DNA from: Wocania arenilitoris
Lineage (GTDB): Bacteria > Bacteroidota > Bacteroidia > Flavobacteriales > Flavobacteriaceae
Assembly: GCF_021728535.1 (NCBI RefSeq)
Contig: NZ_JAKKDU010000018.1
Coordinates: 1 to 64,000, forward strand
DNA length: 64,000 nucleotides
Reading direction: 5' to 3'
The notes under the pieces were generated by a model. It searched no databases. It worked only from the letters and a program-made list of their open reading frames with translations, and had not been told where the DNA came from. Within the stretch, counting starts at the first letter, position 1, and each line of letters begins with the position of its first letter. This document shows, piece after piece, positions 27,104 through 37,963 of this stretch. The position numbers were made by a program, and so were the translations under genes.

Positions 27104-28495
27104 ATGAAATCGCAAATATTAATTGTATTGTTGTGTTTTTGTATGTCCTGTACAAATAAAAATCAAGAAAATAAAACCATGAAAGATCCAGCTCCTAAAA
27201 AAGTAAAGCTGATGACTTTAGATCCTGGGCATTTTCATGCGGCATTGGTTCAAAAATCAATGTATGACCAAATTAATAAAAATGTTTATGTATACGGACC
27301 AAAAGGACCAGATATTGCCAATTATCTTAAACTTATAGAAGGCTATAACACCAGAGAAAACAACCCGACACAATGGGTTGAAAAAGTTTATGAAGGCGAC
27401 GATTATCTTCAAAAAATGATTGCCGAAAAACCAGGAAATGTAATGGTTGTTTCTGGTAAGAACAATAAAAAAATCGATTATATTAAAGCAGCAGTTGATG
27501 CTGGAATACATGTGTATGCAGACAAACCCATGATAATAAGTCCTGAAGGTTTTAAAACTTTAGAACAGGTTTTTAAAACAGCCGCTGAAAAGGATTTACT
27601 GGTTTATGATATCATGACCGAACGCTTTGAAATTACCACCATTTTACAGCGTGAACTTTCAATGAACACAAATGTATTTGGAACATTAATTGAAGGCACA
27701 CCTGAAAAACCAGCCATAACAAAAGAAAGTGTGCATCATTTTTTTAAATACGTTTCTGGTAAGCCTTTAAAAAGACCAGAATGGTTTTTCGATACTAAGC
27801 AACGCGGAGAAGGTTTAAACGATGTATCAACACATTTAGTCGATTTGGTGCAATGGGAAGCTTTCCCAAATGTAATTTTAAAAAAATCAGATATAGAAAT
27901 TATAGATGCCAAACATTGGACTACAGATTTATCAAAAAATATGTTTAAAAAAGTAACTGGTGCTGATACTTTTCCTGATTTTCTAAAAAAAGATTTAGAT
28001 GGAGAATTATTAAAAATTAATTGCAATGGCTCCATAACATACAAGATAAAAGATAAAGTTGCTAAAACATCTGTTATATGGAATTTTCAAGCTCCAGAAG
28101 GTACTGGCGACACCCATTATAGCATTATGCGAGGCACTAAATGTGATTTGATTATAAAACAAGGGGCAGAAGAAAATTATAAACCAAAATTATACATTAA
28201 GATAAATTCTAATGCCGATAAAGTTGCGTTTGAGGACAATTTAAAAACTCTAATTAGCACAACTATTAATAAAAAATATCCTGAGGTAAAACTCGAAAAT
28301 ATTGATGATGAAACTTGGACTTTAAATATTCCTCAAGAATTTAAAATAGGTCACGAAGAACATTTTGAGCAAGTAACACAAAACTTTTTAAAGTATCTAA
28401 AAGACGGTAATATACCTGCTTGGGAAGTTCCTAATATGATTGTTAAATATTACACGACTTCTGAAGCTTTTAAGTTTGTTAACAGTAACAATTAA
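27104..28495 (+). CDS. Gfo/Idh/MocA-type oxidoreductase, lipoprotein
   Basis: The 463-residue product has a lipoprotein signal (MKSQILIVLLCFCMSC). The Gfo/Idh Rossmann domain has an unusual first loop, LMTLDPGHFHAALVQKSMYD, in place of the usual GxGxxG. Further on come VMVVSGKNNKKIDYIKAA and DAGIHVYADKPMIISPEG near residue 135, which has the catalytic lysine DKP. The C-terminal oxidoreductase domain includes RGEGLNDVSTHLVDLVQWEAF and GTGDTHYSIMRGTKCDL. The changed nucleotide loop is typical of this sub-family, not a sign of decay. It is the fourth gene of the operon, preceded by a 94-bp gap containing CCTGTTTT/AAAACAGG arms. Confidence 0.75.
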   Translation: MKSQILIVLLCFCMSCTNKNQENKTMKDPAPKKVKLMTLDPGHFHAALVQKSMYDQINKNVYVYGPKGPDIANYLKLIEGYNTRENNPTQWVEKVYEGDDYLQKMIAEKPGNVMVVSGKNNKKIDYIKAAVDAGIHVYADKPMIISPEGFKTLEQVFKTAAEKDLLVYDIMTERFEITTILQRELSMNTNVFGTLIEGTPEKPAITKESVHHFFKYVSGKPLKRPEWFFDTKQRGEGLNDVSTHLVDLVQWEAFPNVILKKSDIEIIDAKHWTTDLSKNMFKKVTGADTFPDFLKKDLDGELLKINCNGSITYKIKDKVAKTSVIWNFQAPEGTGDTHYSIMRGTKCDLIIKQGAEENYKPKLYIKINSNADKVAFEDNLKTLISTTINKKYPEVKLENIDDETWTLNIPQEFKIGHEEHFEQVTQNFLKYLKDGNIPAWEVPNMIVKYYTTSEAFKFVNSNN

Positions 28496-28500
28496 GCTAA

Positions 28501-29319
28501 ATGGATAACGAATTATACAGTATTAAAAATAAAATAGCAGTTATTTCTGGCGGTGGCGGTGTACTTGGAGGCAATATTGCAAAACACTTTTTAAAAGCTG
28601 GAGCAAAAGTTGTTATTATCGACATCCGTCAGGAACAATTAGATGCTAAATTGAAAGAATTCAAAGAAATTAGTGCACACTGCATTGGTTATATTGGAAA
28701 TGTTTTAGATAAAGAAAGTCTCGAAAATGTACGTGAACAAATAATTGACAAATGGGGTCGAATAGATATTCTTGTTAATGCAGCAGGAGGAAATATTCCT
28801 GGAGCAACTTTAACACCAGAGCAAACCTTTTTTGATATGAAAATGGAAGATTTCAATAAAGTAACAAACCTTAATTTAAACGGTTCCGTTTTACCTTGTA
28901 TGGTTTTCGGCAAAAGTATGGCTGATCAAAAAAGTGGCTCTATTGTTAATGTATCTTCAATGGCAACATATTCTGCGATAACTCGAGTTCCAGGATATTC
29001 AGTAGCAAAAACAGGAATTAATATTTTCACCCAATGGTTAGCTTCAGAAATGGCTTTAAAATTTGGAGAAGGCATTAGAGTAAACGCCATAGCACCTGGT
29101 TTTTTTATTGGCGATCAAAACAGAAAAGTATTGATAAATGAAGATGGTTCGTTAACCGAACGCAGTAAAAAAGTAATGGCAAGAACACCCATGAAACGGT
29201 TTGGTAATATCGATGAACTAAATGGTACAGTTCAGTTTTTATGCTCCGAAGCTGCAACATTTATCACAGGAACAATTCTTCCCGTTGATGGTGGTTTTTC
29301 TTCATTTAGTGGTGTTTAA
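28501..29319 (+). CDS. SDR-family oxidoreductase, probable D-mannonate oxidoreductase (fructuronate reductase)
   Basis: The 272-residue cytoplasmic protein is a classical short-chain dehydrogenase. The cofactor site is ISGGGGVLGGNIAK near residue 15, NAAGG near 93, the catalytic Ser is in VNVSSMATYS near 152, and YSVAKTG near 165 supplies Tyr and Lys. It ends with TGTILPVDGGFSSFSGV. It begins 5 bp after the preceding stop and is followed 18 bp later by uxuA. In Bacteroidota an SDR of this type next to uxuA replaces UxuB and reduces D-fructuronate to D-mannonate. The pairing makes the role likely but not certain. Confidence 0.8.
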   Translation: MDNELYSIKNKIAVISGGGGVLGGNIAKHFLKAGAKVVIIDIRQEQLDAKLKEFKEISAHCIGYIGNVLDKESLENVREQIIDKWGRIDILVNAAGGNIPGATLTPEQTFFDMKMEDFNKVTNLNLNGSVLPCMVFGKSMADQKSGSIVNVSSMATYSAITRVPGYSVAKTGINIFTQWLASEMALKFGEGIRVNAIAPGFFIGDQNRKVLINEDGSLTERSKKVMARTPMKRFGNIDELNGTVQFLCSEAATFITGTILPVDGGFSSFSGV

Positions 29320-29337
29320 TAACGCTTTATATATAAA

Positions 29338-30534
29338 ATGAATCTTGAGAAAACATGGCGGTGGTTTGGTGATAATGATAATATCTCATTGTCTGAAATT
29401 AAACAAATTGGTATAGAAGGTATTGTAACTGCATTACACCATGTTCCAAATGGGGAGATTTGGGCTATTGAAGAAATAAAAAAAACTCAAAATAAAATTG
29501 AGCAATATGGTATGCGATGGTCGGTTGTAGAGAGTCTTCCAATACACGAAAGCATTAAATATGGCGGTGATAATCGAGATAAAGTCATATCAAATTATAA
29601 AGAAAGCCTTAAAAATTTAGGAGCCTGTGGTATTAAAACTATCTGCTACAATTTTATGCCAGTTATAGATTGGATTAGAACAGAATTAGACCATAAACTA
29701 CCCAACGGCTCAGAAGTTTTATATTTTAATTTTGTTGATTTTGTGGTATTCGATCTTTGTCTTTTAAATCGTGAAGCTGCTACAAAAGAATACCCTACAG
29801 AAATTGTTGATAAAGCAAAAGACAGATATAGCAAGATGTCACAAACAGATATTGCAAATCTGGTTGATACCATTATTGTAAAAACACAAGGGTTTATAGA
29901 TGGTATTTCTGCTGATAATCCTAAACAAGCCATAATTATTTTTAAAAAATTACTAAATCAATATTCACAAATTGATGATACCAAACTTCGCGAAAACTTA
30001 AAATATTTTTTAGAAGCTATTATTCCAACGGCAGAAGCTAATGGTATCAAAATGTGCATTCATCCTGATGATCCTCCAATGAAAGTTTTAGGTTTACCCA
30101 GAATTGTAAGTTCCCGTGACGATATTAAATGGATATTAGATGCAGTGCCTTCTCCTTCAAATGGATTAACATTTTGCACAGGCTCTTTAGGCGCTGGAAT
30201 TCATAATAATTTAGATGTTATGGTTAAAGAATTCTCTTCGCGTATTTATTTTGCGCATCTAAGAAGCACACAACAAGAACCGAACGGTAATTTTTATGAA
30301 GCCGAACATTTGGAAGGCAGTGTAAATATGCATAACATCATTAAAAGTTTAGTTTTAGAAGTTAAAAAAAGAAATTCTGAGCGAATCCCAATGCGCATAG
30401 ATCATGGTAGAAAAATACTTTCAGATTTTGATAACAACTACAACCCTGGTTATCCGCTTCTGGGAAGAATGAAAGCTATGGCTGAAATAACGGGAATGAC
30501 AATGGCTATTGAAAAAAGTTTAGAAGCAAATTAA
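29338..30534 (+). CDS. uxuA: Mannonate dehydratase
   Basis: UxuA removes water from D-mannonate to give 2-keto-3-deoxy-D-gluconate. The 398-residue protein matches the family over its length: MNLEKTWRWFGDNDNISL, GIVTALHHVPNGEIW, WSVVESLPIHESIK, then KMCIHPDDPP near residue 240 with metal ligands, TFCTGSLGAG near 280 and RIYFAHLRSTQQ near 302. RIDHGRK near 360 is also typical. It is the last gene of the LacI-controlled operon. No uxaC, kdgK or kdgA is in the window, so these steps must be encoded elsewhere. Confidence 0.95.
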   Translation: MNLEKTWRWFGDNDNISLSEIKQIGIEGIVTALHHVPNGEIWAIEEIKKTQNKIEQYGMRWSVVESLPIHESIKYGGDNRDKVISNYKESLKNLGACGIKTICYNFMPVIDWIRTELDHKLPNGSEVLYFNFVDFVVFDLCLLNREAATKEYPTEIVDKAKDRYSKMSQTDIANLVDTIIVKTQGFIDGISADNPKQAIIIFKKLLNQYSQIDDTKLRENLKYFLEAIIPTAEANGIKMCIHPDDPPMKVLGLPRIVSSRDDIKWILDAVPSPSNGLTFCTGSLGAGIHNNLDVMVKEFSSRIYFAHLRSTQQEPNGNFYEAEHLEGSVNMHNIIKSLVLEVKKRNSERIPMRIDHGRKILSDFDNNYNPGYPLLGRMKAMAEITGMTMAIEKSLEAN

Positions 30535-30601
30535 AGATAAAAAGCCTCTCAATTAATTATCTTTGAATCCCGATTAACTATCGGGACTTAAATATGTTAT
30601 C

Positions 30602-31279
30602 ATGCGCATCGATATTATTACCGTTTTACCAGAATTACTTAAAAGTCCGTTTGAAGCTTCTATTTTAAAACGTGCTATTGAAGCTGGTTTGGTTGAAGTC
30701 CATTTTCATAATCTACGCGATTACACCACAGACAATTACAAATCTATTGACGATACACAATTTGGCGGTGGTGCAGGTATGGTAATGATGATAGAACCTA
30801 TCGATAAATGCATCTCTGCTTTAAAAAAAGAACGCCACTACGACGAGGTTATTTATATGACACCCGATGGAGAAACTTTAAATCAAGGCATTGCCAACCA
30901 ACTCTCGTTAAAAGAAAATATTATTGTTTTATGTGGACACTATAAAGGTGTAGACCAGCGTGTACGTGACCATTTTATAACGCGCGAAATATCAATTGGC
31001 GATTATGTATTATCTGGTGGTGAGTTGGGTGCAGCTGTACTTTGCGATGCTGTAATACGATTAATCCCTGGTGTTTTAGGTAATGAAACCTCTGCCCTAA
31101 CCGATTCATTTCAAGATGATTTGTTAGCACCACCTATTTATACAAAACCTCGTGAGTATAAAGGTTGGAAAGTACCCGAATTATTATTTGGAGGCAACTT
31201 ACCCGAAATTGAAAAGTGGCGCGAAGAACAGGCTTATTTAAGAACAAAAGAGCGACGACCGGATTTGTTGAAGGATTAA
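30602..31279 (+). CDS. trmD: tRNA (guanine-37-N1)-methyltransferase
   Basis: TrmD uses SAM to methylate G37 of tRNAs that read CNN codons and prevents +1 frameshifts. The 225-residue protein shows [20 protein letters not shown], the [20 protein letters not shown] loop, [16 protein letters not shown] near residue 113, and [19 protein letters not shown] near 130. These are the residues of the deep trefoil knot. rplS lies about 760 bp downstream with an unrelated gene between them, a looser form of the usual trmD-rplS neighbourhood. A 7-bp hairpin, TCCCGAT/ATCGGGA, lies 15 bp before the gene. Confidence 0.95.
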   Translation: MRIDIITVLPELLKSPFEASILKRAIEAGLVEVHFHNLRDYTTDNYKSIDDTQFGGGAGMVMMIEPIDKCISALKKERHYDEVIYMTPDGETLNQGIANQLSLKENIIVLCGHYKGVDQRVRDHFITREISIGDYVLSGGELGAAVLCDAVIRLIPGVLGNETSALTDSFQDDLLAPPIYTKPREYKGWKVPELLFGGNLPEIEKWREEQAYLRTKERRPDLLKD

Positions 31280-31297
31280 ACTTTTTTAATTAAAACA

Positions 31298-31798
31298 ATG
31301 ACTGAATTTATTCCACCAATTAGTGATAGAGAAACAGATGAGCTGATTGAGATTGCTAATTGTAAAGATGAAAACATATGGCAAAAAGAAGCTATTAAAC
31401 AAGCAAAAAAAGAATTAATAAAAAGAAATATTTCTCAAGAACAACAAAACAAAATTTCAAAAGAGAAAAAGACTATTCAAAAGCTTGAAATAGAAGCTGA
31501 ATTACAAAGGTTAGAAAATAATAAAACTGAAAGTTATACCGTTTTTGAAATGGTTATACTTTTTCTTTTTGGTCCTCTGATCTTTTTTAACATTTTCGGT
31601 TTAAGCCATCATACAATTTTCACATTAAGCAGTGAAAACTACTTCTTAAAGTTAAAACAAAGGATTTTAATATTCGTTTTAAGTTTCAGCGCTTGGTTTA
31701 TTTATTTAAACTACTCATCAAATAAATCTGAAGAGAAAAGACTTGAAGAAATTGAAAAAATTGATATTTCTGATTGGAAGAAAAGACATGGTTATTAA
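31298..31798 (+). CDS. Hypothetical membrane protein with coiled-coil region
   Basis: The 166-residue protein begins MTEFIPPISDRETDELIEIA and KDENIWQKEAIKQAKKELIK, a soluble helical head seen in several uncharacterised flavobacterial proteins. A charged coiled-coil-like stretch follows to about residue 80. Two membrane helices lie at about 84-102 (FEMVILFLFGPLIFFNIFG) and 124-141 (RILIFVLSFSAWFIYLNY), and the tail is charged. It lies 18 bp after trmD on the same strand. I do not recognise a named family; function unknown. Confidence 0.6.
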   Translation: MTEFIPPISDRETDELIEIANCKDENIWQKEAIKQAKKELIKRNISQEQQNKISKEKKTIQKLEIEAELQRLENNKTESYTVFEMVILFLFGPLIFFNIFGLSHHTIFTLSSENYFLKLKQRILIFVLSFSAWFIYLNYSSNKSEEKRLEEIEKIDISDWKKRHGY

Positions 31799-31804
31799 AG
31801 ATTC

Positions 31805-31910
31805 AACCCGTGTTAAGGATAGCAGCGGCATCCTTTTTTTTAAGGCACAAGAAAGATATAGCCCTTCGACTGCGCTCAGGATAAACTACTAGCCTGACTT
31901 TTTTGCTTTT
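31805..31910 (+). repeat. GATATAGC-type structured repeat, copy with inserted palindrome
   Basis: The hairpin AAGGAT-AGCAGCGGC-ATCCTT runs into eight T and can act as a terminator for the trmD operon. Downstream come GATATAGC and AGCCTGAC, as in the element at 54541-54660. Here the two are separated by a segment containing CCTTCGACTGCGCTCAGG, an imperfect palindrome that, from memory, is itself a common dispersed repeat in Bacteroidota. Confidence 0.6.
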
Positions 31911-31978
31911 ACAAAACATTAAACGATTACCAAATTTTAAAGCAAAAAGGAACACCCAAAAAAATATAAATAAAAATA

Positions 31979-32008
31979 TTGTAGATTATTAATTAATACT
32001 TATTTTTG
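31979..32008 (+). promoter_or_regulatory. Promoter of rplS
   Basis: TTG at 31979-31981, a 19-nt spacer and TATTTTTG at 32001-32008 give a strong match to the Bacteroidota consensus. About 70 nt of leader follows. Confidence 0.8.
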
Positions 32009-32080
32009 CAGCCAATTTCGGGTTAACCTCTGGCGAAAATCGTGAATGTTGTTCTGAATCAATCAATTAAATTTAAAGAT
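32009..32080 (+). ncRNA. rplS leader, possible autoregulatory RNA
   Basis: The untranslated leader can fold: GCCA/TGGC and ATTTCG/CGAAAAT arms enclose the palindrome GGTTAACC at about 32021-32028. Ribosomal protein leaders are often targets of feedback by the protein. Evidence here is only the fold and the position. Confidence 0.35.
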
Positions 32081-32431
32081 ATGGAATCTTTAGTAAAATT
32101 TGTTCAAGACGAATTTGTAACAAGAAAAGATTTACCAGAATTTGCAGCTGGTGACACTATTACAGTGTATTACGAAATTAAAGAGGGTAACAAAACGCGT
32201 ACTCAGTTTTTTAGAGGTGTGGTTATTCAAAGAAGAGGTTCTGGAACATCAGAAACTTTTACAATTAGAAAAATGTCTGGATCTATTGGTGTAGAGCGTA
32301 TCTTCCCAGTTAATTTACCAGCATTACAAAAAATAGAAGTTAACAAACGTGGTGCTGTACGTAGAGCAAGAATCTACTACTTTAGAGGGCTTACTGGTAA
32401 AAAAGCTAGAATTAAAGAACGCAGACGTTAA
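32081..32431 (+). CDS. rplS: 50S ribosomal protein L19
   Basis: L19 lies at the 30S-50S interface. The start at ATG 32081 ([12 protein letters not shown]) gives 116 residues, the usual length; a GTG 39 nt upstream would add a non-conserved tail inside the leader. Conserved stretches include [51 protein letters not shown] and [19 protein letters not shown] strong promoter and a terminator flank it, so it forms a transcription unit of its own. Confidence 0.97.
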   Translation: MESLVKFVQDEFVTRKDLPEFAAGDTITVYYEIKEGNKTRTQFFRGVVIQRRGSGTSETFTIRKMSGSIGVERIFPVNLPALQKIEVNKRGAVRRARIYYFRGLTGKKARIKERRR

Positions 32432-32456
32432 TAATACAAACTGCATTGTAGTATTT

Positions 32457-32486
32457 AAAAGCCTTGAGACTTCTCAGGGCTTTTTT
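32457..32486 (+). terminator. Terminator of rplS
   Basis: A 12-bp stem, AAAAGCCTTGAG-ACTT-CTCAGGGCTTTT with one G-T pair, ends in six T, 26 nt after the stop. Confidence 0.9.
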
Positions 32487-32684
32487 ATTAACAAAAGTTA
32501 ATAAGTACGGTTTATAAATAGTTGATATCTAATAGCTTAAAAAGTTTGATTTTTTAAATTGTGATTATATATTAGCAGAAGAAATTAACAACAGTCTCGA
32601 TTGGTTTCGTGTAAAAAGCGAATTTGTATTAAGATCTAACATAGAGTAACGTTCTTTATATATAATTGTTTTTTGAGGTTTGGA

Positions 32685-33090
32685 TGCGCCACGTGTATGC
32701 GTGTGTAAGCAGAGAATCATGACGCTGTAAAAAGTCCCAGATGCGCAAGTAGATGGAATCTAGTATGGCAGAAAGCTTGAAAAGGTAGCGTTAACGAAAG
32801 GGAGCGCTATACATAGAGCAATGCTAAGGAGTTTACCAGACATGAAAATGAAAGGCTAACTGCTACGCATCAAGAAAAACAATTAAACTGAAGCATTTTG
32901 GTAATAGGTCAATACATTTTGAAAATTACAACACAGAATGTTTCATTGAAATAACAGTACTTGAATTGAAACGGTTTTATGAAAATTAAAACTACCGTAG
33001 TAGTAATACTAATAGATCACGTAACGTTATTTCAAAGAAAGCCATGTCAGAGTAGATTAAATTCTACAGTGATATGGCTTTTGTTTTTTT
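32685..33090 (+). ncRNA. Candidate structured RNA upstream of icd
   Basis: No protein gene is credible here. From about 32690 to 32880 the DNA is unusually G+C-rich for the window. GATGCG near 32693 can pair with CGCATC near 32874, closing a domain of about 185 nt. Inside are CACG-TGTATG-CGTG, TAGAT-GGA-ATCTA, TAGCG/CGCTA, AGC-AAT-GCT and an AGTT..CC/GG..AACT stem. A strong terminator-like hairpin stands at 33038-33090. The sequence recalls 5' parts of group II introns (AAGTCCCAGATGCGCAAG, CTAGTATGGCAGAA), but no reverse transcriptase and no domain V were found. It may be an independent RNA or an intron remnant. Confidence 0.45.
33038..33090 (+). terminator. Long hairpin with T-run, possible RNA gene terminator
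   Basis: AAAGCCATGTCA pairs with TGATATGGCTTT (12 bp, one G-T), with an inner GTAGA/TCTAC helix, followed by TTTTGTTTTTTT. No protein gene precedes it, which suggests that the upstream non-coding region is transcribed. Confidence 0.7.
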
Positions 33091-33221
33091 ATAATTTAAG
33101 CACCTGTTTTTTTAGCAATATCTTACATGATTTAAACTTTTTTAGCTTTCTACTAAATTTACTTTAAACCGCTTTACTTCATTACATTTTTTAAACAATT
33201 TTAAAAGTCAATTTTTGTATA

Positions 33222-33246
33222 TTCGCGTCGCGAAAACGATATCGTT
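33222..33246. promoter_or_regulatory. Paired palindromes upstream of icd
   Basis: TTCGCG-T-CGCGAA and, overlapping its right end by two bases or less, the 12-bp perfect palindrome AACGATATCGTT lie 50-75 nt before the icd start. They stand out against the AT-rich background and are a plausible operator site. Confidence 0.4.
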
Positions 33247-33280
33247 ATTTCTGCACTTACTTTTTAGTTATAAATCTTAA

Positions 33281-35503
<2,223 letters not shown>

Positions 35504-35525
35504 TACAGTATCTATATATTTTGTT

Positions 35526-35553
35526 AAAAGCTCCTAAAATTAGGGGCTTTTTT
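35526..35553 (+). terminator. Terminator of icd
   Basis: An 11-bp stem, AAAAGCTCCTA-AAAT-TAGGGGCTTTT with one G-T pair, is followed by a T run, 23 nt after the stop. Confidence 0.9.
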
Positions 35554-35577
35554 ATATTTTTATAAAAAAATTGCTAC

Positions 35578-37953
35578 ATGAAAAACTTTATGTTATGGTT
35601 TACTATTGCCATATCTTTATACAGTGTCTCACTAAATGCTCAAGAAAAAGTTACTTTAAGCGGTGTAATTTCAGAAGAAAAAAGTAACGAAACACTTATT
35701 GGTGTTAACATTTTATTTCCCGAGATAAGCACTGGAACAACCACCAATGAATATGGTTTTTATTCCATCACCTTACCAAAAGGCACTTATACTATAACTA
35801 TACGTTATTTAGGCTACACAACTGTAAATGAAACTATTGAATTAAATAATGATATTACAAAAAACATAAGTTTAGTTGAATCTATTGAAAGCTTAAACGA
35901 GGTTGTAATTACTGAAGATATTGAAAAATTAAGTATTAAAAAACCTCAAATGAGTGTTAATAAATTAACCTCTAGTACCATAAAAAAAATCCCCGTTGTT
36001 TTAGGCGAAGCAGATATAATTAAAGCTATCACGCTACTTCCTGGAGTTACCAGCGCTGGCGAAGCTTCTTCTGGTTTTAATGTAAGAGGTGGGTCGGCCG
36101 ATCAAAATTTAATACTCTTAGATGAGGCTATTATTTATAACTCATCACATCTATTTGGTTTCTTTTCGGTTTTTAATCCAGATGCCATTAAAGATTTACG
36201 CTTATATAAAGGAGGGATTCCCGCTCGTTACGGTGGGCGTGTTTCCTCGGTTTTAGATATCTATCAAAAAGAAGGAAACAGTAAAAAATTTGGTATTAAT
36301 GGTGGTATTGGTATAGTTGCTAGCAGGTTACTTGCTGAGGGGCCTATAAAAAAAGATAAAGGCTCGTTCCTATTTGGTGGTCGATCTAGTTATGCGCATT
36401 TATTTTTGCCGTTATTCGATTTAAATAACATCGCTTATTTTTATGATTTAAACACCAAACTGAGTTATAAATTAAACGACCGAAATAACATTTACTTGTC
36501 TGGATATTTTGGTAGAGATGTATTTAGAATTGAAGATACTTTTGAAAACACTTATGGTAATTCGGTTTTAAATTTTAGATGGAATCACTTGTTTTCAGAC
36601 AAATTATTTTCTAATCTATCATTAATTTATTCAGATTATTACTACGATTTAAAATTAAGTTTTGTTGAATTTGATTGGGTTTCTGGAATTCAGAATTTTA
36701 ATGCGAAATATGATTTTAAACATTATTTAAGCGACAAATTAAAACTTCAATACGGGTTAAATAGTATTTACTACAAATTTAATCCAGGAGAAATAAACCC
36801 AACGGTTGAAACTTCGGGTATTAATCCTTTTAAGCTTATTGATAAGTATGCTTTTGAGAATGCTTTATATTTAGATGCCGGACATCAAGTATCAAAAAAA
36901 TTGGCATTATCGTACGGGCTAAGATTGAGTTCGTTTTTACGTTTAGGGCAGGACGAACTAAATATTTATGCGAATGATCAACCTGTTGTTTTTAATGACG
37001 ATTTTCAAATTTACGAAAAAGCAGATCCTATTGGTACTGAATCGTTTAACCGTAACGATGCCATTGCAAAATTCTTCAATTTAGAACCTCGGTTTTCAGC
37101 AGCATATCAAATCAATTCAAATAGCTCTTTAAAAGCAAGTTATAACCGAATGAGTCAATATTTACATTTATTATCTAATACCAACTCACCAACACCTTTA
37201 GATGTATGGACGCCAAGTGGCAAATACGTAAAACCCCAACTGCTAGATCAATACGCTATAGGCTACTTTAAAAATTTTAATAATGATGTGTACTCATTAG
37301 AAATTGAAAGCTTTTATAAAACTATTAAAAACCGAATTGATTACATTGATGGCGCAGATTTAATAGCAAATAACGCCATTGAACAAGCTATTCTTAACGG
37401 AGAAGCTAGAGCTTACGGACTAGAGTTTTTATTAAGAAAAAATGAAGGCAGATTTAAAGGTTGGTTAGCTTATACCCTATCGAAATCTGAACAGCAAACA
37501 AAAGGCAGAACGCCAAACGAGTTAGGTATCAATAATGGCAACTGGTATAATACCCCTTTTGATAAAACTCACGATATCTCTATAACTACAAGCTATAAAT
37601 TAAATGATAGATGGGAAATTAACTCTAATTTTTTGTTTCAAACGGGGCAACCAGTAACATTTCCAAATAGTCAATATGTATATAATGGTATTAATATTCC
37701 TAATTATGGCGAGAGAAATGATAACAGATTACCAGCTTACAGTAGGTTAGATGTTTCGTTAAAATATCAACCAAAACGAGCAAAAAACAAAAACTGGCAA
37801 AGCCACTGGGTATTTGGCATATATAATATTTATAATCGCAGAAATGCACAATCAATAAATTTTAGTCAAAACACAACAACTGGATTTAACGAAGCGACAC
37901 GCTTTTCCATTTTTGGAATTGTGCCTTCAATATCTTATAATTTTAAACTTTAA
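35578..37953 (+). CDS. TonB-dependent receptor with carboxypeptidase-like domain (DUF4249-associated)
   Basis: The 791-residue outer-membrane receptor has a signal peptide to about residue 22. A carboxypeptidase-regulatory-like domain follows (VTLSGVISEEKSNETLIGVN, GTYTITIRYLGYTT). The plug domain begins around residue 125 with ITLLPGVTSAGEASSGFNVR, GGSADQNLILLDEA and LYKGGIPARYGGR. The 22-strand barrel ends FGIVPSISYNFKL. It is followed by a DUF4249 lipoprotein gene, the usual partner of this receptor class, which lacks a SusD. The ligand is unknown. It is set off by terminators and a diverged Repeat A-like segment downstream. Confidence 0.9.
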   Translation: MKNFMLWFTIAISLYSVSLNAQEKVTLSGVISEEKSNETLIGVNILFPEISTGTTTNEYGFYSITLPKGTYTITIRYLGYTTVNETIELNNDITKNISLVESIESLNEVVITEDIEKLSIKKPQMSVNKLTSSTIKKIPVVLGEADIIKAITLLPGVTSAGEASSGFNVRGGSADQNLILLDEAIIYNSSHLFGFFSVFNPDAIKDLRLYKGGIPARYGGRVSSVLDIYQKEGNSKKFGINGGIGIVASRLLAEGPIKKDKGSFLFGGRSSYAHLFLPLFDLNNIAYFYDLNTKLSYKLNDRNNIYLSGYFGRDVFRIEDTFENTYGNSVLNFRWNHLFSDKLFSNLSLIYSDYYYDLKLSFVEFDWVSGIQNFNAKYDFKHYLSDKLKLQYGLNSIYYKFNPGEINPTVETSGINPFKLIDKYAFENALYLDAGHQVSKKLALSYGLRLSSFLRLGQDELNIYANDQPVVFNDDFQIYEKADPIGTESFNRNDAIAKFFNLEPRFSAAYQINSNSSLKASYNRMSQYLHLLSNTNSPTPLDVWTPSGKYVKPQLLDQYAIGYFKNFNNDVYSLEIESFYKTIKNRIDYIDGADLIANNAIEQAILNGEARAYGLEFLLRKNEGRFKGWLAYTLSKSEQQTKGRTPNELGINNGNWYNTPFDKTHDISITTSYKLNDRWEINSNFLFQTGQPVTFPNSQYVYNGINIPNYGERNDNRLPAYSRLDVSLKYQPKRAKNKNWQSHWVFGIYNIYNRRNAQSINFSQNTTTGFNEATRFSIFGIVPSISYNFKL

Positions 37954-37963
37954 GCTTATGAAA

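Noticed and set aside
23477-30534. A classical polysaccharide utilisation locus
   Set aside because: There is no SusC/SusD pair and no glycoside hydrolase or lyase in the cluster, so the PUL definition is not met.
30568-30586. Hairpin TCCCGAT/ATCGGGA before trmD as a terminator
   Set aside because: The stem is perfect, but no T run follows, so termination is doubtful; it was mentioned only in the trmD entry.
32979-33167. A 62-codon frame between the candidate RNA and icd
   Set aside because: It crosses the terminator-like hairpin at 33038-33090, and its translation is low-complexity hydrophobic sequence without family resemblance.
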